Part shown: positions 7,884 to 14,968 of the stretch, piece by piece
Layout: each line of letters begins with the position of its first letter
Position numbering within the stretch: position 1 is the first letter of the stretch
DNA from: JBBPXY01 sp038200435
Lineage (GTDB): Bacteria > Actinomycetota > Thermoleophilia > Solirubrobacterales > Solirubrobacteraceae
Length of the DNA: 28,529 nt
NCBI GenBank assembly: GCA_038200435.1
Contig: JBBPXY010000052.1
Span: forward strand, 1 to 28,529
Direction: 5' to 3'
Program-made: the position numbers and the translations under genes
Notes under the pieces: generated by a model
Databases searched by the model: none
Seen by the model: only the letters and a program-made list of their open reading frames with translations
What the model was told of the DNA's origin: nothing

Positions 7884-8933
7884 GTGGCAGGAGGGGTCGT
7901 CTCGGCCCCTCCTGATCCATCTCTGCAGAATCTCGTCGACGCGCACGGCACTGACATGCTGAGCTTCTTCAAGCTCCGCGACGACATAGACCATCTGTTC
8001 GCGCCCGACGGGTGCGCCGTAGCTGGTTATCGCGTAGAGGCGGGCGTCCTCATGGTCGCCGCCGATCTCGTCGGCCCGGCCGACCAGCTGTCCGGCCTCG
8101 CGACGCAACTGCGCGCCGAGGCGACGCGCCGAGGCCTGAAGCTCGCCGTCTTCGCGGCGAGCGAAGCCGGCGCGGAGCTCTTCGCTCCGTTCGGCCTGCG
8201 TCCGTTCTACCTCGGCGACGAGGCGATCGTCTCGCCTTCTGAGTTCTCGCTCGAAGGGCGCCCGATCCGTAAGGTGCGCCAGTCGGTCACGCGACTCGAG
8301 CGCGCGGGCTACAGCACGGAGTTCATCCGCCTGGGCGACCTGGCCCGCACCCAGGTCGACGAGCTGCAGGCGCTGGCCGACCGCGCTCGCGATGGAGCGC
8401 CCGAGCACGGCTTCGCCATGGAGCTGCCGTCGCTGCTGGGACGGGGCCTCGACCGAACCTGGGTCCTTGTCGCACGCGACACGCGCGGAGCCGCCCGCGG
8501 GGTCCTGCACCTCGTGGGGTGCGGCCCGCGACCCGCGCTGTCCTTGAGCCTCACACGCCGGGAACGCCGCGCGCCCAACGGGCTTGTCGAGTTCATGGTG
8601 GTCCGGGCGATCCTGGCGGCACAAGAACGGGGAGTGGAGGAGATCTCTCTCAACTTCGCGACGTTCGGCCGGTGGATCGCCGCGCCCACAGGGCCCGCCG
8701 AACGCGCCCTGGGCCGCGTCGCGCGCGCCGGCGACCGGTGGTTCCAAATCGAGAGCCTCTACCGCTTCAACGCCAAGTTCTTCCCCCGCTGGGAGCCGAG
8801 GTATCTGCTCCACGAGGGCCCGCGCAGCCTCCCCCGCACCGCGCTGGCCGCGATGTGGGCGGAAGGGCTCTTGCCCAAGCCGCGCCTCCCCGGGCGGGGC
8901 TACACTGCCGCCCGTGCACAGCGAGCAACGTGA
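7884..8933 (+). CDS. Phosphatidylglycerol lysyltransferase C-terminal domain protein (DUF2156, MprF/LPG synthase-like)
   Basis: 349 residues from GTG 7884. The whole protein matches the soluble aminoacyl-transferase domain of MprF/LPG synthases: LVDAHGTDMLSFFKLR at the start, then NGLVEFMVVRAI and VEEISLNFATFGRW, and FNAKFFPRWEPRYLL near the end. There is no flippase membrane region, so this is the stand-alone form common in actinobacteria. In the family it transfers an amino acid from aminoacyl-tRNA to a membrane lipid; the acceptor here is unknown. The start is uncertain: GTG 7884 lies before a strong hairpin (7888-7914), while the next ATG (7956) would cut into the conserved LVDAHG region. 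Its stop lies inside the next gene. Confidence 0.82.
   Translation: MAGGVVSAPPDPSLQNLVDAHGTDMLSFFKLRDDIDHLFAPDGCAVAGYRVEAGVLMVAADLVGPADQLSGLATQLRAEATRRGLKLAVFAASEAGAELFAPFGLRPFYLGDEAIVSPSEFSLEGRPIRKVRQSVTRLERAGYSTEFIRLGDLARTQVDELQALADRARDGAPEHGFAMELPSLLGRGLDRTWVLVARDTRGAARGVLHLVGCGPRPALSLSLTRRERRAPNGLVEFMVVRAILAAQERGVEEISLNFATFGRWIAAPTGPAERALGRVARAGDRWFQIESLYRFNAKFFPRWEPRYLLHEGPRSLPRTALAAMWAEGLLPKPRLPGRGYTAARAQRAT
7888..7914 (+). terminator. Hairpin terminator/attenuator after the cold-shock gene
   Basis: Perfect 9-bp inverted repeat CAGGAGGGG / CCCCTCCTG with a 9-nt loop, 9 nt after the cold-shock stop. There is no T-tract. It overlaps the first codons of the next gene if that begins at GTG 7884, so it may act as an attenuator or mask its start. 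Confidence 0.6.
8901..8906 (+). promoter_or_regulatory. Candidate -10 box (TACACT) for leaderless start at 8914
   Basis: TACACT sits exactly 7 nt before the GTG at 8914, the spacing expected when transcription starts at or beside the start codon. No clear -35 is visible. It lies inside the 3' end of the preceding gene. Confidence 0.45.
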
Positions 8934-9186
8934 CGTACGGATCGCCGTCGAGACCGATCGGTACCGCATCGTCGGCCACGTCCTGCTGCCGCGCGAGGGC
9001 TACCGCTCGCGCCTCACCGACTTCCTCAACGCGGGCGAGCGCGAGTTCATCGCCATGACCGACGTGGAGATGGAATCGCTCGACCGCCCGGGCCAGGCCG
9101 TGCGCAACGAGTTCATCGCGCTCTCGCGCCGCCACGTGGTCGTGGCCATGGAGCTCGAGGGCTCCGATGGCCTCTCGGTCGCCTGA
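8914..9186 (+). CDS. 90-residue conserved-looking protein of unknown function
   Basis: The frame runs from GTG 8914 to 9186 (90 aa) and overlaps the end of the preceding gene by 20 nt. The protein is soluble and mixed alpha/beta, with no cysteines: DVRIAVETDRYRIVGHVLLP, then a loop with LTDFLNAGEREFIAMTDVEM and a final strand RRHVVVAMELEG. The pattern suggests a small beta-barrel or ligand-binding fold. Its position between a lipid aminoacyl-transferase gene and a fatty acid hydroxylase gene hints at a membrane-lipid role, but that is context only. There is no Shine-Dalgarno; a TACACT box 7 nt upstream suggests leaderless expression in addition to any read-through. Confidence 0.75.
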   Translation: MHSEQRDVRIAVETDRYRIVGHVLLPREGYRSRLTDFLNAGEREFIAMTDVEMESLDRPGQAVRNEFIALSRRHVVVAMELEGSDGLSVA

Positions 9187-9211
9187 GCTTCTCGACCGTC
9201 CCCCCGCGGGC

Positions 9212-9217
9212 TAATCT
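9212..9217 (+). promoter_or_regulatory. Candidate -10 box (TAATCT) for leaderless start at 9225
   Basis: TAATCT ends 7 nt before the GTG at 9225, the same geometry as at 8914. No ribosome site lies in the 38-nt gap, supporting a leaderless mRNA. Confidence 0.5.
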
Positions 9218-9224
9218 GTAGTAC

Positions 9225-9872
9225 GTGGCCACGAACGACCTCACCGGAGCACGCCGATCCGAGCTGCTGAGCGCCTCACCGCGCATGTTCGATTCTGAGT
9301 GGCTCGACCGGCTCTCGCGCGTGCATCCCGCCGTTCCCGTCGTCCTCTTCGTTCCGGCCATCGTCGTCCTCTTCCTGCTCGGCGCGCGGCACCTGAACGC
9401 GCTGCCCGTGCTCGGCTGGCTGGCCGGCGGCTACATCTTCTGGACGCTGACCGAGTACTGGCTCCATCGCGTGGTGTTCCACTTCGCGCCCGAAGAGGGC
9501 ATCGGTGCGCGCCTGCACTGGATCATCCACGGTGTCCACCACGACCACCCAAACGATCCTCTGCGCCTCGTCATGCCGCCCTCGGCGAGCATCCCGCTGG
9601 CGTCGGGCTTCGTCGCGGGGTTCTGGCTCGTCATCGGCGGGCCGGCCTGCTGGGTGTTCGGCTCCGCGTTCCTCGCGGGCTACCTGGTCTACGACATGAC
9701 CCACTTCCACGTGCACCACCACAAGCCCAAGACGCGCGTGGGCAAGATGCTGCGTGAGCAGCACATGCGCCATCACTTCCAGGATGGCGACACGGCGTTC
9801 GGCGTAAGCGCCCCGTTCTGGGATCACGTGTTTGGCACCGTGCCCAAGCGCCGCACGTCGCGCCCTGGCTGA
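9225..9872 (+). CDS. Fatty acid hydroxylase superfamily membrane di-iron enzyme
   Basis: 215 residues from GTG 9225. The histidine clusters of the sterol desaturase/fatty acid hydroxylase superfamily are all present: HRVVFH, HGVHHDH, THFHVHHH and QHMRHHF. Hydrophobic segments lie at ~37-80 and ~120-155. The order and spacing resemble the FA2H/Scs7 2-hydroxylase group, so it probably hydroxylates a membrane acyl chain at a di-iron centre; the exact substrate is inference. It sits between the lipid aminoacyl-transferase-like gene and an acyl-CoA synthetase gene, consistent with lipid tailoring. Confidence 0.88.
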   Translation: MATNDLTGARRSELLSASPRMFDSEWLDRLSRVHPAVPVVLFVPAIVVLFLLGARHLNALPVLGWLAGGYIFWTLTEYWLHRVVFHFAPEEGIGARLHWIIHGVHHDHPNDPLRLVMPPSASIPLASGFVAGFWLVIGGPACWVFGSAFLAGYLVYDMTHFHVHHHKPKTRVGKMLREQHMRHHFQDGDTAFGVSAPFWDHVFGTVPKRRTSRPG

Positions 9873-9942
9873 AGCCGTCGCGGTTGCGCAGCGCCCTGTC
9901 CGGGTAACTCCTCTCGGGCACACGGAGAGGGAGGAAAAACCG

Positions 9943-11448
9943 ATGGGACGCAATCTGGCCACGCTCCTCACGGAGACTGCCGAGCGGGCGGGCGACCGCC
10001 CGGCGCTGAAGCTCGACGACACGACGGTCACCTACGAGATGATCGACGAGGGCAGCGCTCGAGTAGCGGGACTGCTCGCGAGCAAGGGCTTCGAGCCTGG
10101 GGACCGCGTCGGCCTGATGATGCCGAACGTGCCCTACTTCGCTCTCATCTATTACGGGATCCTGCGCGCGGGTGGCATCGTGGTTCCGATGAACGTGCTG
10201 CTGAAGGGTCGGGAGGTCAAGTTCTACCTCGAGGATCCCGAGGCCAAGGTCCTCTTCGCCTGGGGCGACTTCGCCGAAGCGGCGCAGAAGGGTGCCGAGG
10301 ACAGCGGGGCGGAAGCGATCCTCGTGAAGCCCGGTGACTTCGAGAAGCTGCTCGCCGACGCCGAGCCGGCGAACGACGTCGCGGACGTCGACGACTCCGA
10401 CACCGCGGTGATCCTCTACACCTCCGGGACGACCGGCAAGCCGAAGGGCGCGGAGCTGACCCACGCCAACCTGTACGCCAACGCCGATATCGCTTCGGGC
10501 CTGGCCGAGACCTCCGAGGACGACATCGTGCTCGGGGCGCTGCCCCTTTTCCATTCCTTCGGGCAGACCTGCGGGCTCAACGCGACGCTCCTGATCGGCG
10601 GCTGTTTGACGATGCTGCCGCGCTTCGATCCCCAGAAGGCGCTCGAGATCATCCAGCGCGACAAGGTGACGATCTTCCAAGGCGTCCCCACGATGTACGG
10701 CGCACTGCTCAACTTCGACGGCCGCGAGGACTACGACACCTCCTCGCTGCGCGTGAGCATGTCGGGCGGCTCCGCGATGCCCGGCGAGGTGATGCGCGGG
10801 TTCGAGAAGGCCTTCGACTGCAAGGTGCTCGAGGGGTACGGCCTGTCGGAGACCTCCCCGGTCGCCTCGTTCAATCATCCCGATCGCGACCGCAAGGTGG
10901 GCTCCATCGGCACCCCGATCAAGGGCGTCGAGATGAAGCTCGTCGACGATGACGGCAACGACGTCTCGGGCCCCGACGACATCGGCGAGATCGCCATCAA
11001 GGGCCACAACGTCATGAAGGGCTACTGGAACCGCGAGGACGCGACGAAGGAGTCGATCAAGGACGGCTGGTTCTTCACCGGCGACATGGGCAAGATCGAC
11101 GACGACGGCTACTACTTCATCGTCGACCGCAAGAAGGAGCTGATCATCCGCGGCGGGTACAACGTCTACCCGCGCGAGATCGAGGAAGTGCTCTACGAGC
11201 ACCCGGCCGTCGAGGAGGCCGCCGTCGTCGGCGTGCCGGACGACGACATGGGCGAGGAGGTCGGCGCCGCGGTGATCCTGAAGAAGGGGCAGGACGTCTC
11301 CGAGGACGATCTGCGCGCCTTCGTCAAGGAGCAGGTGGCCGGCTACAAGTACCCGCGGAAGATCTGGTTCCCGGACGAGCTCCCCAAGGGCCCGACGGGC
11401 AAGATCCTCAAGCGCGAGATCGAGGTTCCGGAGGCCGTGAAGGGTTGA
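9943..11448 (+). CDS. Long-chain fatty acid-CoA ligase (AMP-binding, ANL superfamily)
   Basis: 501 residues from ATG 9943, preceded by a strong GGAGAGGGAGG ribosome site. ANL motifs appear in order: ATP-binding loop LYTSGTTGKPKG, GYGLSETSP, GWFFTGDMG, hinge DRKKELIIRGGYNVYP and the C-terminal catalytic lysine in PTGKILKREI. It activates a carboxylate through an acyl-adenylate to an acyl-CoA. The sequence is closest to long-chain or FadD-like ligases, but substrate length cannot be read by eye. A perfect 11-bp inverted repeat follows the stop. Confidence 0.93.
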   Translation: MGRNLATLLTETAERAGDRPALKLDDTTVTYEMIDEGSARVAGLLASKGFEPGDRVGLMMPNVPYFALIYYGILRAGGIVVPMNVLLKGREVKFYLEDPEAKVLFAWGDFAEAAQKGAEDSGAEAILVKPGDFEKLLADAEPANDVADVDDSDTAVILYTSGTTGKPKGAELTHANLYANADIASGLAETSEDDIVLGALPLFHSFGQTCGLNATLLIGGCLTMLPRFDPQKALEIIQRDKVTIFQGVPTMYGALLNFDGREDYDTSSLRVSMSGGSAMPGEVMRGFEKAFDCKVLEGYGLSETSPVASFNHPDRDRKVGSIGTPIKGVEMKLVDDDGNDVSGPDDIGEIAIKGHNVMKGYWNREDATKESIKDGWFFTGDMGKIDDDGYYFIVDRKKELIIRGGYNVYPREIEEVLYEHPAVEEAAVVGVPDDDMGEEVGAAVILKKGQDVSEDDLRAFVKEQVAGYKYPRKIWFPDELPKGPTGKILKREIEVPEAVKG

Positions 11449-11466
11449 GTCTGCGCGGTTCCGTGA

Positions 11467-11495
11467 CGATCGCGTGGTGTTCGGCCACGCGATCG
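11467..11495 (+). terminator. Hairpin terminator after acyl-CoA ligase
   Basis: Perfect 11-bp inverted repeat CGATCGCGTGG / CCACGCGATCG with a 7-nt loop, 18 nt after the stop. It has no T-tract, but the stem is long and GC-rich. It separates the lipid block from the next gene. Confidence 0.7.
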
Positions 11496-11512
11496 CCGCG
11501 AGGATGTAGGTC

Positions 11513-12457
11513 ATGGAGGGGGTCGGGCGGATTACGGCGGCATACAAGCCGCAAAGCGCCCAACCCCCACGTGACCGCGGGATCGCGCGGTTAGCAGCCG
11601 AGCAGCACGGGGTGGTGTCGCTCCCTCAGTTGCGTGCCCTTTCCCTGAGTGGCCGTGCCGTAAGCGATCGCGTCGCCGCCGGCCGGTTGCACCGGGTTCA
11701 CCGAGGCGTCTACGCCGTCGGTCACACCAACGTCACGCGCGAAGCCCACTGGCTCGCGGCTGTCCTAGCGTGCGGCCCCGGCACCCTCCTTGCGTGTCGG
11801 TCCGCCGCCGCTCTCCTCGAGCTACGTCGAGACGCTCGCAAGACGGTCGACGTGATGGCACCGGGGCGCCGAGGCCGCACGCGACCGGGCATCGAGGTCC
11901 ACCGCTCGGACACCCTCCACCCCGAAGACGTCACGAGCGTCCGTGGCATCCCCTGCACCACGGTCGCCCGGACTCTGCTCGACTGCGCCGAGGTGCTCGG
12001 CCGCCGCAGCCTCGAGCGCGCGTGCGAACAGGCCGAGATCCTCCGGATCTACGATCTGAATGCCGTGCGAAGAGTGCTCGACCGCGCCGATGGCCGACAT
12101 GGCGCCGCCCTCCTAGAGGCAGTTCTCCAGGACATAGCCCACGCGAAGCCCCCAACCCGCAACGACTTCGAGCGCGAGTTCCTCCTGCTCTGCGAGCAAG
12201 CCGGCGTCCCACGTCCGCGCGTCAACGCGCCGCTCGGTCAAATCGAACCCGACTTCCTGTGGCCAGAGGAGCGGCTGATCGTGGAGACCGACGGCTACGA
12301 GACCCACGGCTCCCGCCACGCGTTCGAGCGCGACCGCGAACGCGATCGTCGGCTGGTCGTCGAGGGGTGGCGCGTAGTGCGCTTCACCTGGCGGCAGGTC
12401 ACGCGCCGGCCGGACGAGGCGGTCGACACCCTTCGTGCGCTCCTGCTGCCTTCCTAG
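11513..12457 (+). CDS. AbiEi-type winged-helix + DUF559 endonuclease-fold protein
   Basis: 314 residues. The N-terminal half matches the AbiEi antitoxin/transcriptional-regulator family: IARLAAEQHGVVSLPQLRAL, VAAGRLHRVHRGVYAVG and IPCTTVARTLLDCAEVL. The C-terminal ~110 residues match DUF559, related to Vsr/PD-(D/E)XK nucleases: EPDFLWPEERLIVETDGYETHG, then FERDRERDRRLVVEGWRVVRFTW. The E..D.E.D residues of the nuclease core are visible. No AbiEii-type nucleotidyltransferase toxin gene is adjacent, so this is an orphan of a kind that is abundant in Thermoleophilia. Its function is unknown. ATG 11513 has GGATG upstream but no strong ribosome site. Confidence 0.85.
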   Translation: MEGVGRITAAYKPQSAQPPRDRGIARLAAEQHGVVSLPQLRALSLSGRAVSDRVAAGRLHRVHRGVYAVGHTNVTREAHWLAAVLACGPGTLLACRSAAALLELRRDARKTVDVMAPGRRGRTRPGIEVHRSDTLHPEDVTSVRGIPCTTVARTLLDCAEVLGRRSLERACEQAEILRIYDLNAVRRVLDRADGRHGAALLEAVLQDIAHAKPPTRNDFEREFLLLCEQAGVPRPRVNAPLGQIEPDFLWPEERLIVETDGYETHGSRHAFERDRERDRRLVVEGWRVVRFTWRQVTRRPDEAVDTLRALLLPS

Positions 12458-12479
12458 ATCGGGCCCAAACGAGCGCGAG

Positions 12480-12568
12480 CGGAGAGAGGGGGATTCGAAC
12501 CCCCGAACGAGGTCACCCCCGTTACGCGATTTCCAGTCGCGCCCGTTCAGCCGCTCCGGCACCTCTCC
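12480..12568 (-). tRNA. tRNA-Ser(GGA)
   Basis: The minus strand gives a complete class II tRNA: acceptor GGAGAGG/TCTCTCC with discriminator G, D-arm GCCGGAGCGGCTGAACGG, anticodon stem CGCGA/TCGCG with loop CTGGAAA (anticodon GGA), long variable arm GGGGGTGACCTCG, and T-arm GGGGGTTCGAATCCCCC. CCA is not encoded. Confidence 0.96.
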
Positions 12569-12598
12569 GTGTGAGTCGACTCCTCGACGGCAGGAGAG

Positions 12599-12604
12599 TA
12601 CCGT
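12599..12604 (+). promoter_or_regulatory. Candidate -10 box (TACCGT) for leaderless start at 12613
   Basis: TACCGT lies 8 nt before ATG 12613, and no ribosome site is correctly spaced. Confidence 0.35.
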
Positions 12605-12612
12605 CGCGCGCG

Positions 12613-13041
12613 ATGCCGGACACCTCGCGTGAGCTTCCCTTCATCGACGAGCACTCGCGGAAGGTCGAGGCCTCCGCCGAGGCGGCCTGGGACGCCGTGA
12701 ATCATGTGGTCCGGCGGTCGTTCTCCGGCCCGGCCAAGAGCGCAGTGGCACGCGCGCTCGGCTGCACCGAGACCGAGCTTGTCGGCTTTCGCATCGCCGT
12801 CGCCCGCCCTCCCGAGATCCTCGCACTACAGGGGACGCACCGCTTCTCGAGCTACGAGCTGAACTTCCGCCTCGAGAGGCTCGGCCCCGATCAATCGCGC
12901 GTCAAAGCCGAAACCCGCGCGGCCTTCCCCGGTTTCGCGGGCCGCGCGTACAAGGCCGCTGTCATCGGCACCCGCGGGCACGTCGTCGCGGTGAACAGCC
13001 TCCTCGGCGCGATCGCCGCCCGGGCCGAGCGGCCCCGCTAG
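12613..13041 (+). CDS. Small SRPBCC-like/DUF2867-like protein, function unknown
   Basis: 142 residues. The pattern DEHSRKVEASAEAAWDAV near the start, a central GTHRFSSYELNFRLERLG strand pair and SRVKAETRAAFPGFAGRAY before a final helix resembles START/SRPBCC helix-grip proteins, which bind hydrophobic ligands. The assignment rests on pattern only. There are no signal or membrane segments. It diverges from the tRNA-Ser gene, and its last 4 nt overlap the stop of the convergent 68-aa gene. Confidence 0.7.
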   Translation: MPDTSRELPFIDEHSRKVEASAEAAWDAVNHVVRRSFSGPAKSAVARALGCTETELVGFRIAVARPPEILALQGTHRFSSYELNFRLERLGPDQSRVKAETRAAFPGFAGRAYKAAVIGTRGHVVAVNSLLGAIAARAERPR

Positions 13042-13244
13042 GCGCCGGGCGGTGACGGACGCCGCAGTCGCCGGCGCCATTCGCGCCGCGCCGACTCCCA
13101 CTTCTCCGGCAGCGGCTCGCGCGTCGCGCTTACCCCGTCGAGGTGCGCGAGCGCCTGGTCGAGCTCGCCGCACGAGGCGCACGACTCGGCCATCGTCATC
13201 GCCAGTTCCGCGCCCTCGCTGGGCCGAAATTCGGTCGTCTCCAT
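13038..13244 (-). CDS. 68-residue hypothetical protein with a CxxC motif
   Basis: The frame from ATG 13244 to 13038 has an excellent ribosome site (AGGAGGGGGAG) just upstream and strong G/C bias at third codon positions, so it is probably real. The sequence begins METTEFRPSEGAELAM, carries CASCGE, then a leucine-containing helical stretch (LDQALAHLDG) and an Arg-rich end (REWRRRLRRP). The arrangement suggests a short TPR-like helix pair, but this is not firm. It converges on, and overlaps by 4 nt, the gene at 12613-13041. A longer in-frame extension has no support. Confidence 0.65.
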   Translation of the reverse strand: METTEFRPSEGAELAMTMAESCASCGELDQALAHLDGVSATREPLPEKWESARREWRRRLRRPSPPGA

Positions 13245-13537
13245 CTGTCTCCCCCTCCTGCTCCTGGACCGTGAGAAAGGGCATCCCCCGAGCCCCGAGA
13301 ATCCACGGTAGCGAGACCCGGGCGAAAGACAAGGGGGATGTGACTTCGCACAACATCGGTGGACGAATGGTCGCGCAAGCTCCACGCCGGCGGCGTGGTC
13401 CTAAGCGGCCCTGATGGAACGGTATTGGAACCCCGCGACGCGCCAGCAGCTCGCCGCACTCGCGACCGAAGGGCCGATCAGCTGACGCGAGCCAGTCCCC
13501 GGGCTGCGGGATGCGGGGTCTCGGGTAGTTTTGCCCG
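13245..13537. other. 293-bp intergenic region between divergent genes
   Basis: On the minus strand a TTGTCT (13332-13327), 16-nt spacer and TACCGT (13310-13305) could be the promoter of the 68-aa gene. The plus-strand end holds the TAGTTT box of the gene at 13538. Open frames here (such as one from 13359) have no ribosome site and no recognisable protein; nothing else is seen. Confidence 0.4.
13526..13531 (+). promoter_or_regulatory. Candidate -10 box (TAGTTT) for leaderless start at 13538
   Basis: TAGTTT ends 6 nt before GTG 13538, with no ribosome site between them. Confidence 0.45.
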
Positions 13538-14842
13538 GTGGACGCTCCGGAGCCTCGTTACACACGCAGCGGTGATCTAGAGCTCGCCTATCAGGTCGTC
13601 GGAGAGGGGCCGCTCGATGTCATGGTCGTTCCTTCGTTCTTCTCGAACATCGAGATCGACTGGGAGATGCCGCGCACCGCTCGCTTTCTCGGCCAGCTCG
13701 CGTCGTTCGCACGACTGATCCAGTTCGACCGGCGCGGAGCGGGGATGTCCGGCGGGGTTGCCGGCGCAACGCTGCTGGAGGAGCAGATCGACGATGTCCG
13801 AGCGGTGCTCGATGCAACAGGCGCTGAGCAACCTGTGCTGCTTTCGATTGCCGAGGGCTGCGCACTAGCGGTGCTGTTCGCGGCCTGTCATCCGGACCTT
13901 GTACGGGCACTCGTCCTCATCACGCCGACGCCGCGCGTGGTGAGCGGACCCGGCTATGAGTGGGCGCCGAGCGTCGAGCAGCGCGGAGCGATGGTTCAGG
14001 GGGTCGTTGAGCATTGGGGGAGCAGTTCGCCGGAGCATCCTTGGGGGCCTTCTCAGGTCAGGACGAGCAGCGACGACGCCTCCAAGCGCGTCACCAGCGT
14101 CTGTCTATGACCCCGGATGCGGCCGCCGCATCATTGGTGATGGTCGGCGAGCTGGACGTGCGCGACGCGCTCGCCAGCGTTCAGTGTCCGACGTTAGTGC
14201 TGCGACGGGCAAACGACGCGTTCGTCGACGAGCGCCACTCGCGCTACGCCGCCAATCACATCCCGAACGCCCAATACGTCGAGATACCTCCTGACGGGAA
14301 GACCGCCGATGAGATCGAGCAGTTCGTGACCGGCGCGCGACCGCCGGTCGTCAGCGACCGCGTCCTCGCCACCGTGCTCTTCACCGATATCGTCGGTTCC
14401 ACAGAACACGCAGCGCAGCTCGGCGACGGCGCCTGGCGCGAGCTGCTGGAACGCCACGACAGCCTCGTGCGCGAGGAGGTCCAGCGCCACCGCGGGCGGT
14501 TCGTGAAGTCGCTTGGCGACGGGGCGCTCGCCGTGTTCGACGGGCCGAGTCGCGCGATCAGCAGCGCTACCGCGATCCGCGACCGCGTCCGCGAGCTCGG
14601 CCTGGAGATCCGCGCCGGTCTGCACACCGGCGAATGCGAGCTGCTCGCCGACAACGATGTCGGCGGAATCGCGGTGCACATCGGGGCGCGCGTCAGCAGT
14701 CTCGCCGGGCCCGGAGAGGTGCTCGGTCAGCGGCACCGTCCGCGACCTCATCGTCGGCTCGGGCCAGACGCTGACCGACCGCGGGGAGCACGACCTCAAG
14801 GGCGTCCCGGGGCCGTGGCGGATCTTCGCCGTCGAGACGTAG
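13538..14842 (+). pseudogene. Alpha/beta-hydrolase + class III adenylate/guanylate cyclase protein, two frameshifts
   Basis: The intact ancestor would be ~435 codons. The first part (13538 to ~14016) is an alpha/beta-hydrolase: VVPSFFSNIEIDWE, IQFDRRGAGMSG. Its nucleophile elbow reads LLSIAEGCALA, with Ala where the family has Ser, so it is probably non-catalytic. After a one-base loss in the G5 run at 14016-14020 the protein continues in another frame through the hydrolase end and a class III cyclase domain (VLFTDIVGSTEHAAQLGD, FVKSLGDGALAVFDGP, GLHTGECE, AVHIGARV). One extra G at 14725-14726 then restores the first frame (VSGTVRDLIVGSGQ ... WRIFAVET). Unless these are assembly errors, the product stops at 14110. 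If expressed intact it would make cAMP or cGMP. Confidence 0.85.
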
Positions 14843-14866
14843 GGCGCGAGCGGATCGGAGCTGCAG

Positions 14867-14954
14867 CGGAGGGGCAGGGATTCGAACCCTGGGTACGGCA
14901 TGACCGCACAACGGTTTTCGAGACCGCCCCGTTCAACCACTCCGGCACCCCTCC
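14867..14954 (-). tRNA. tRNA-Ser(CGA)
   Basis: The minus strand gives a class II tRNA: acceptor GGAGGGG/CCCCTCC with discriminator G, D-arm GCCGGAGTGGTTGAACGG, anticodon stem GCGGT/ACCGT with loop CTCGAAA (anticodon CGA), a long variable arm, and T-arm CAGGGTTCGAATCCCTG. CCA is not encoded. It starts 14 nt after the tadA stop on the same strand. Confidence 0.96.
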
Positions 14955-14968
14955 GGGACGGGGCCAAT

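Noticed and set aside
11770..13041. 423-codon plus-strand frame as one fused protein
   Set aside because: Upstream part is an off-frame shadow of the AbiEi/DUF559 gene and runs through a tRNA on the other strand; only the part from ATG 12613 is supported.
13359..13580. 73-codon plus-strand frame in the intergenic region
   Set aside because: No ribosome site, no recognisable pattern, and it overlaps the start of the hydrolase-cyclase gene.
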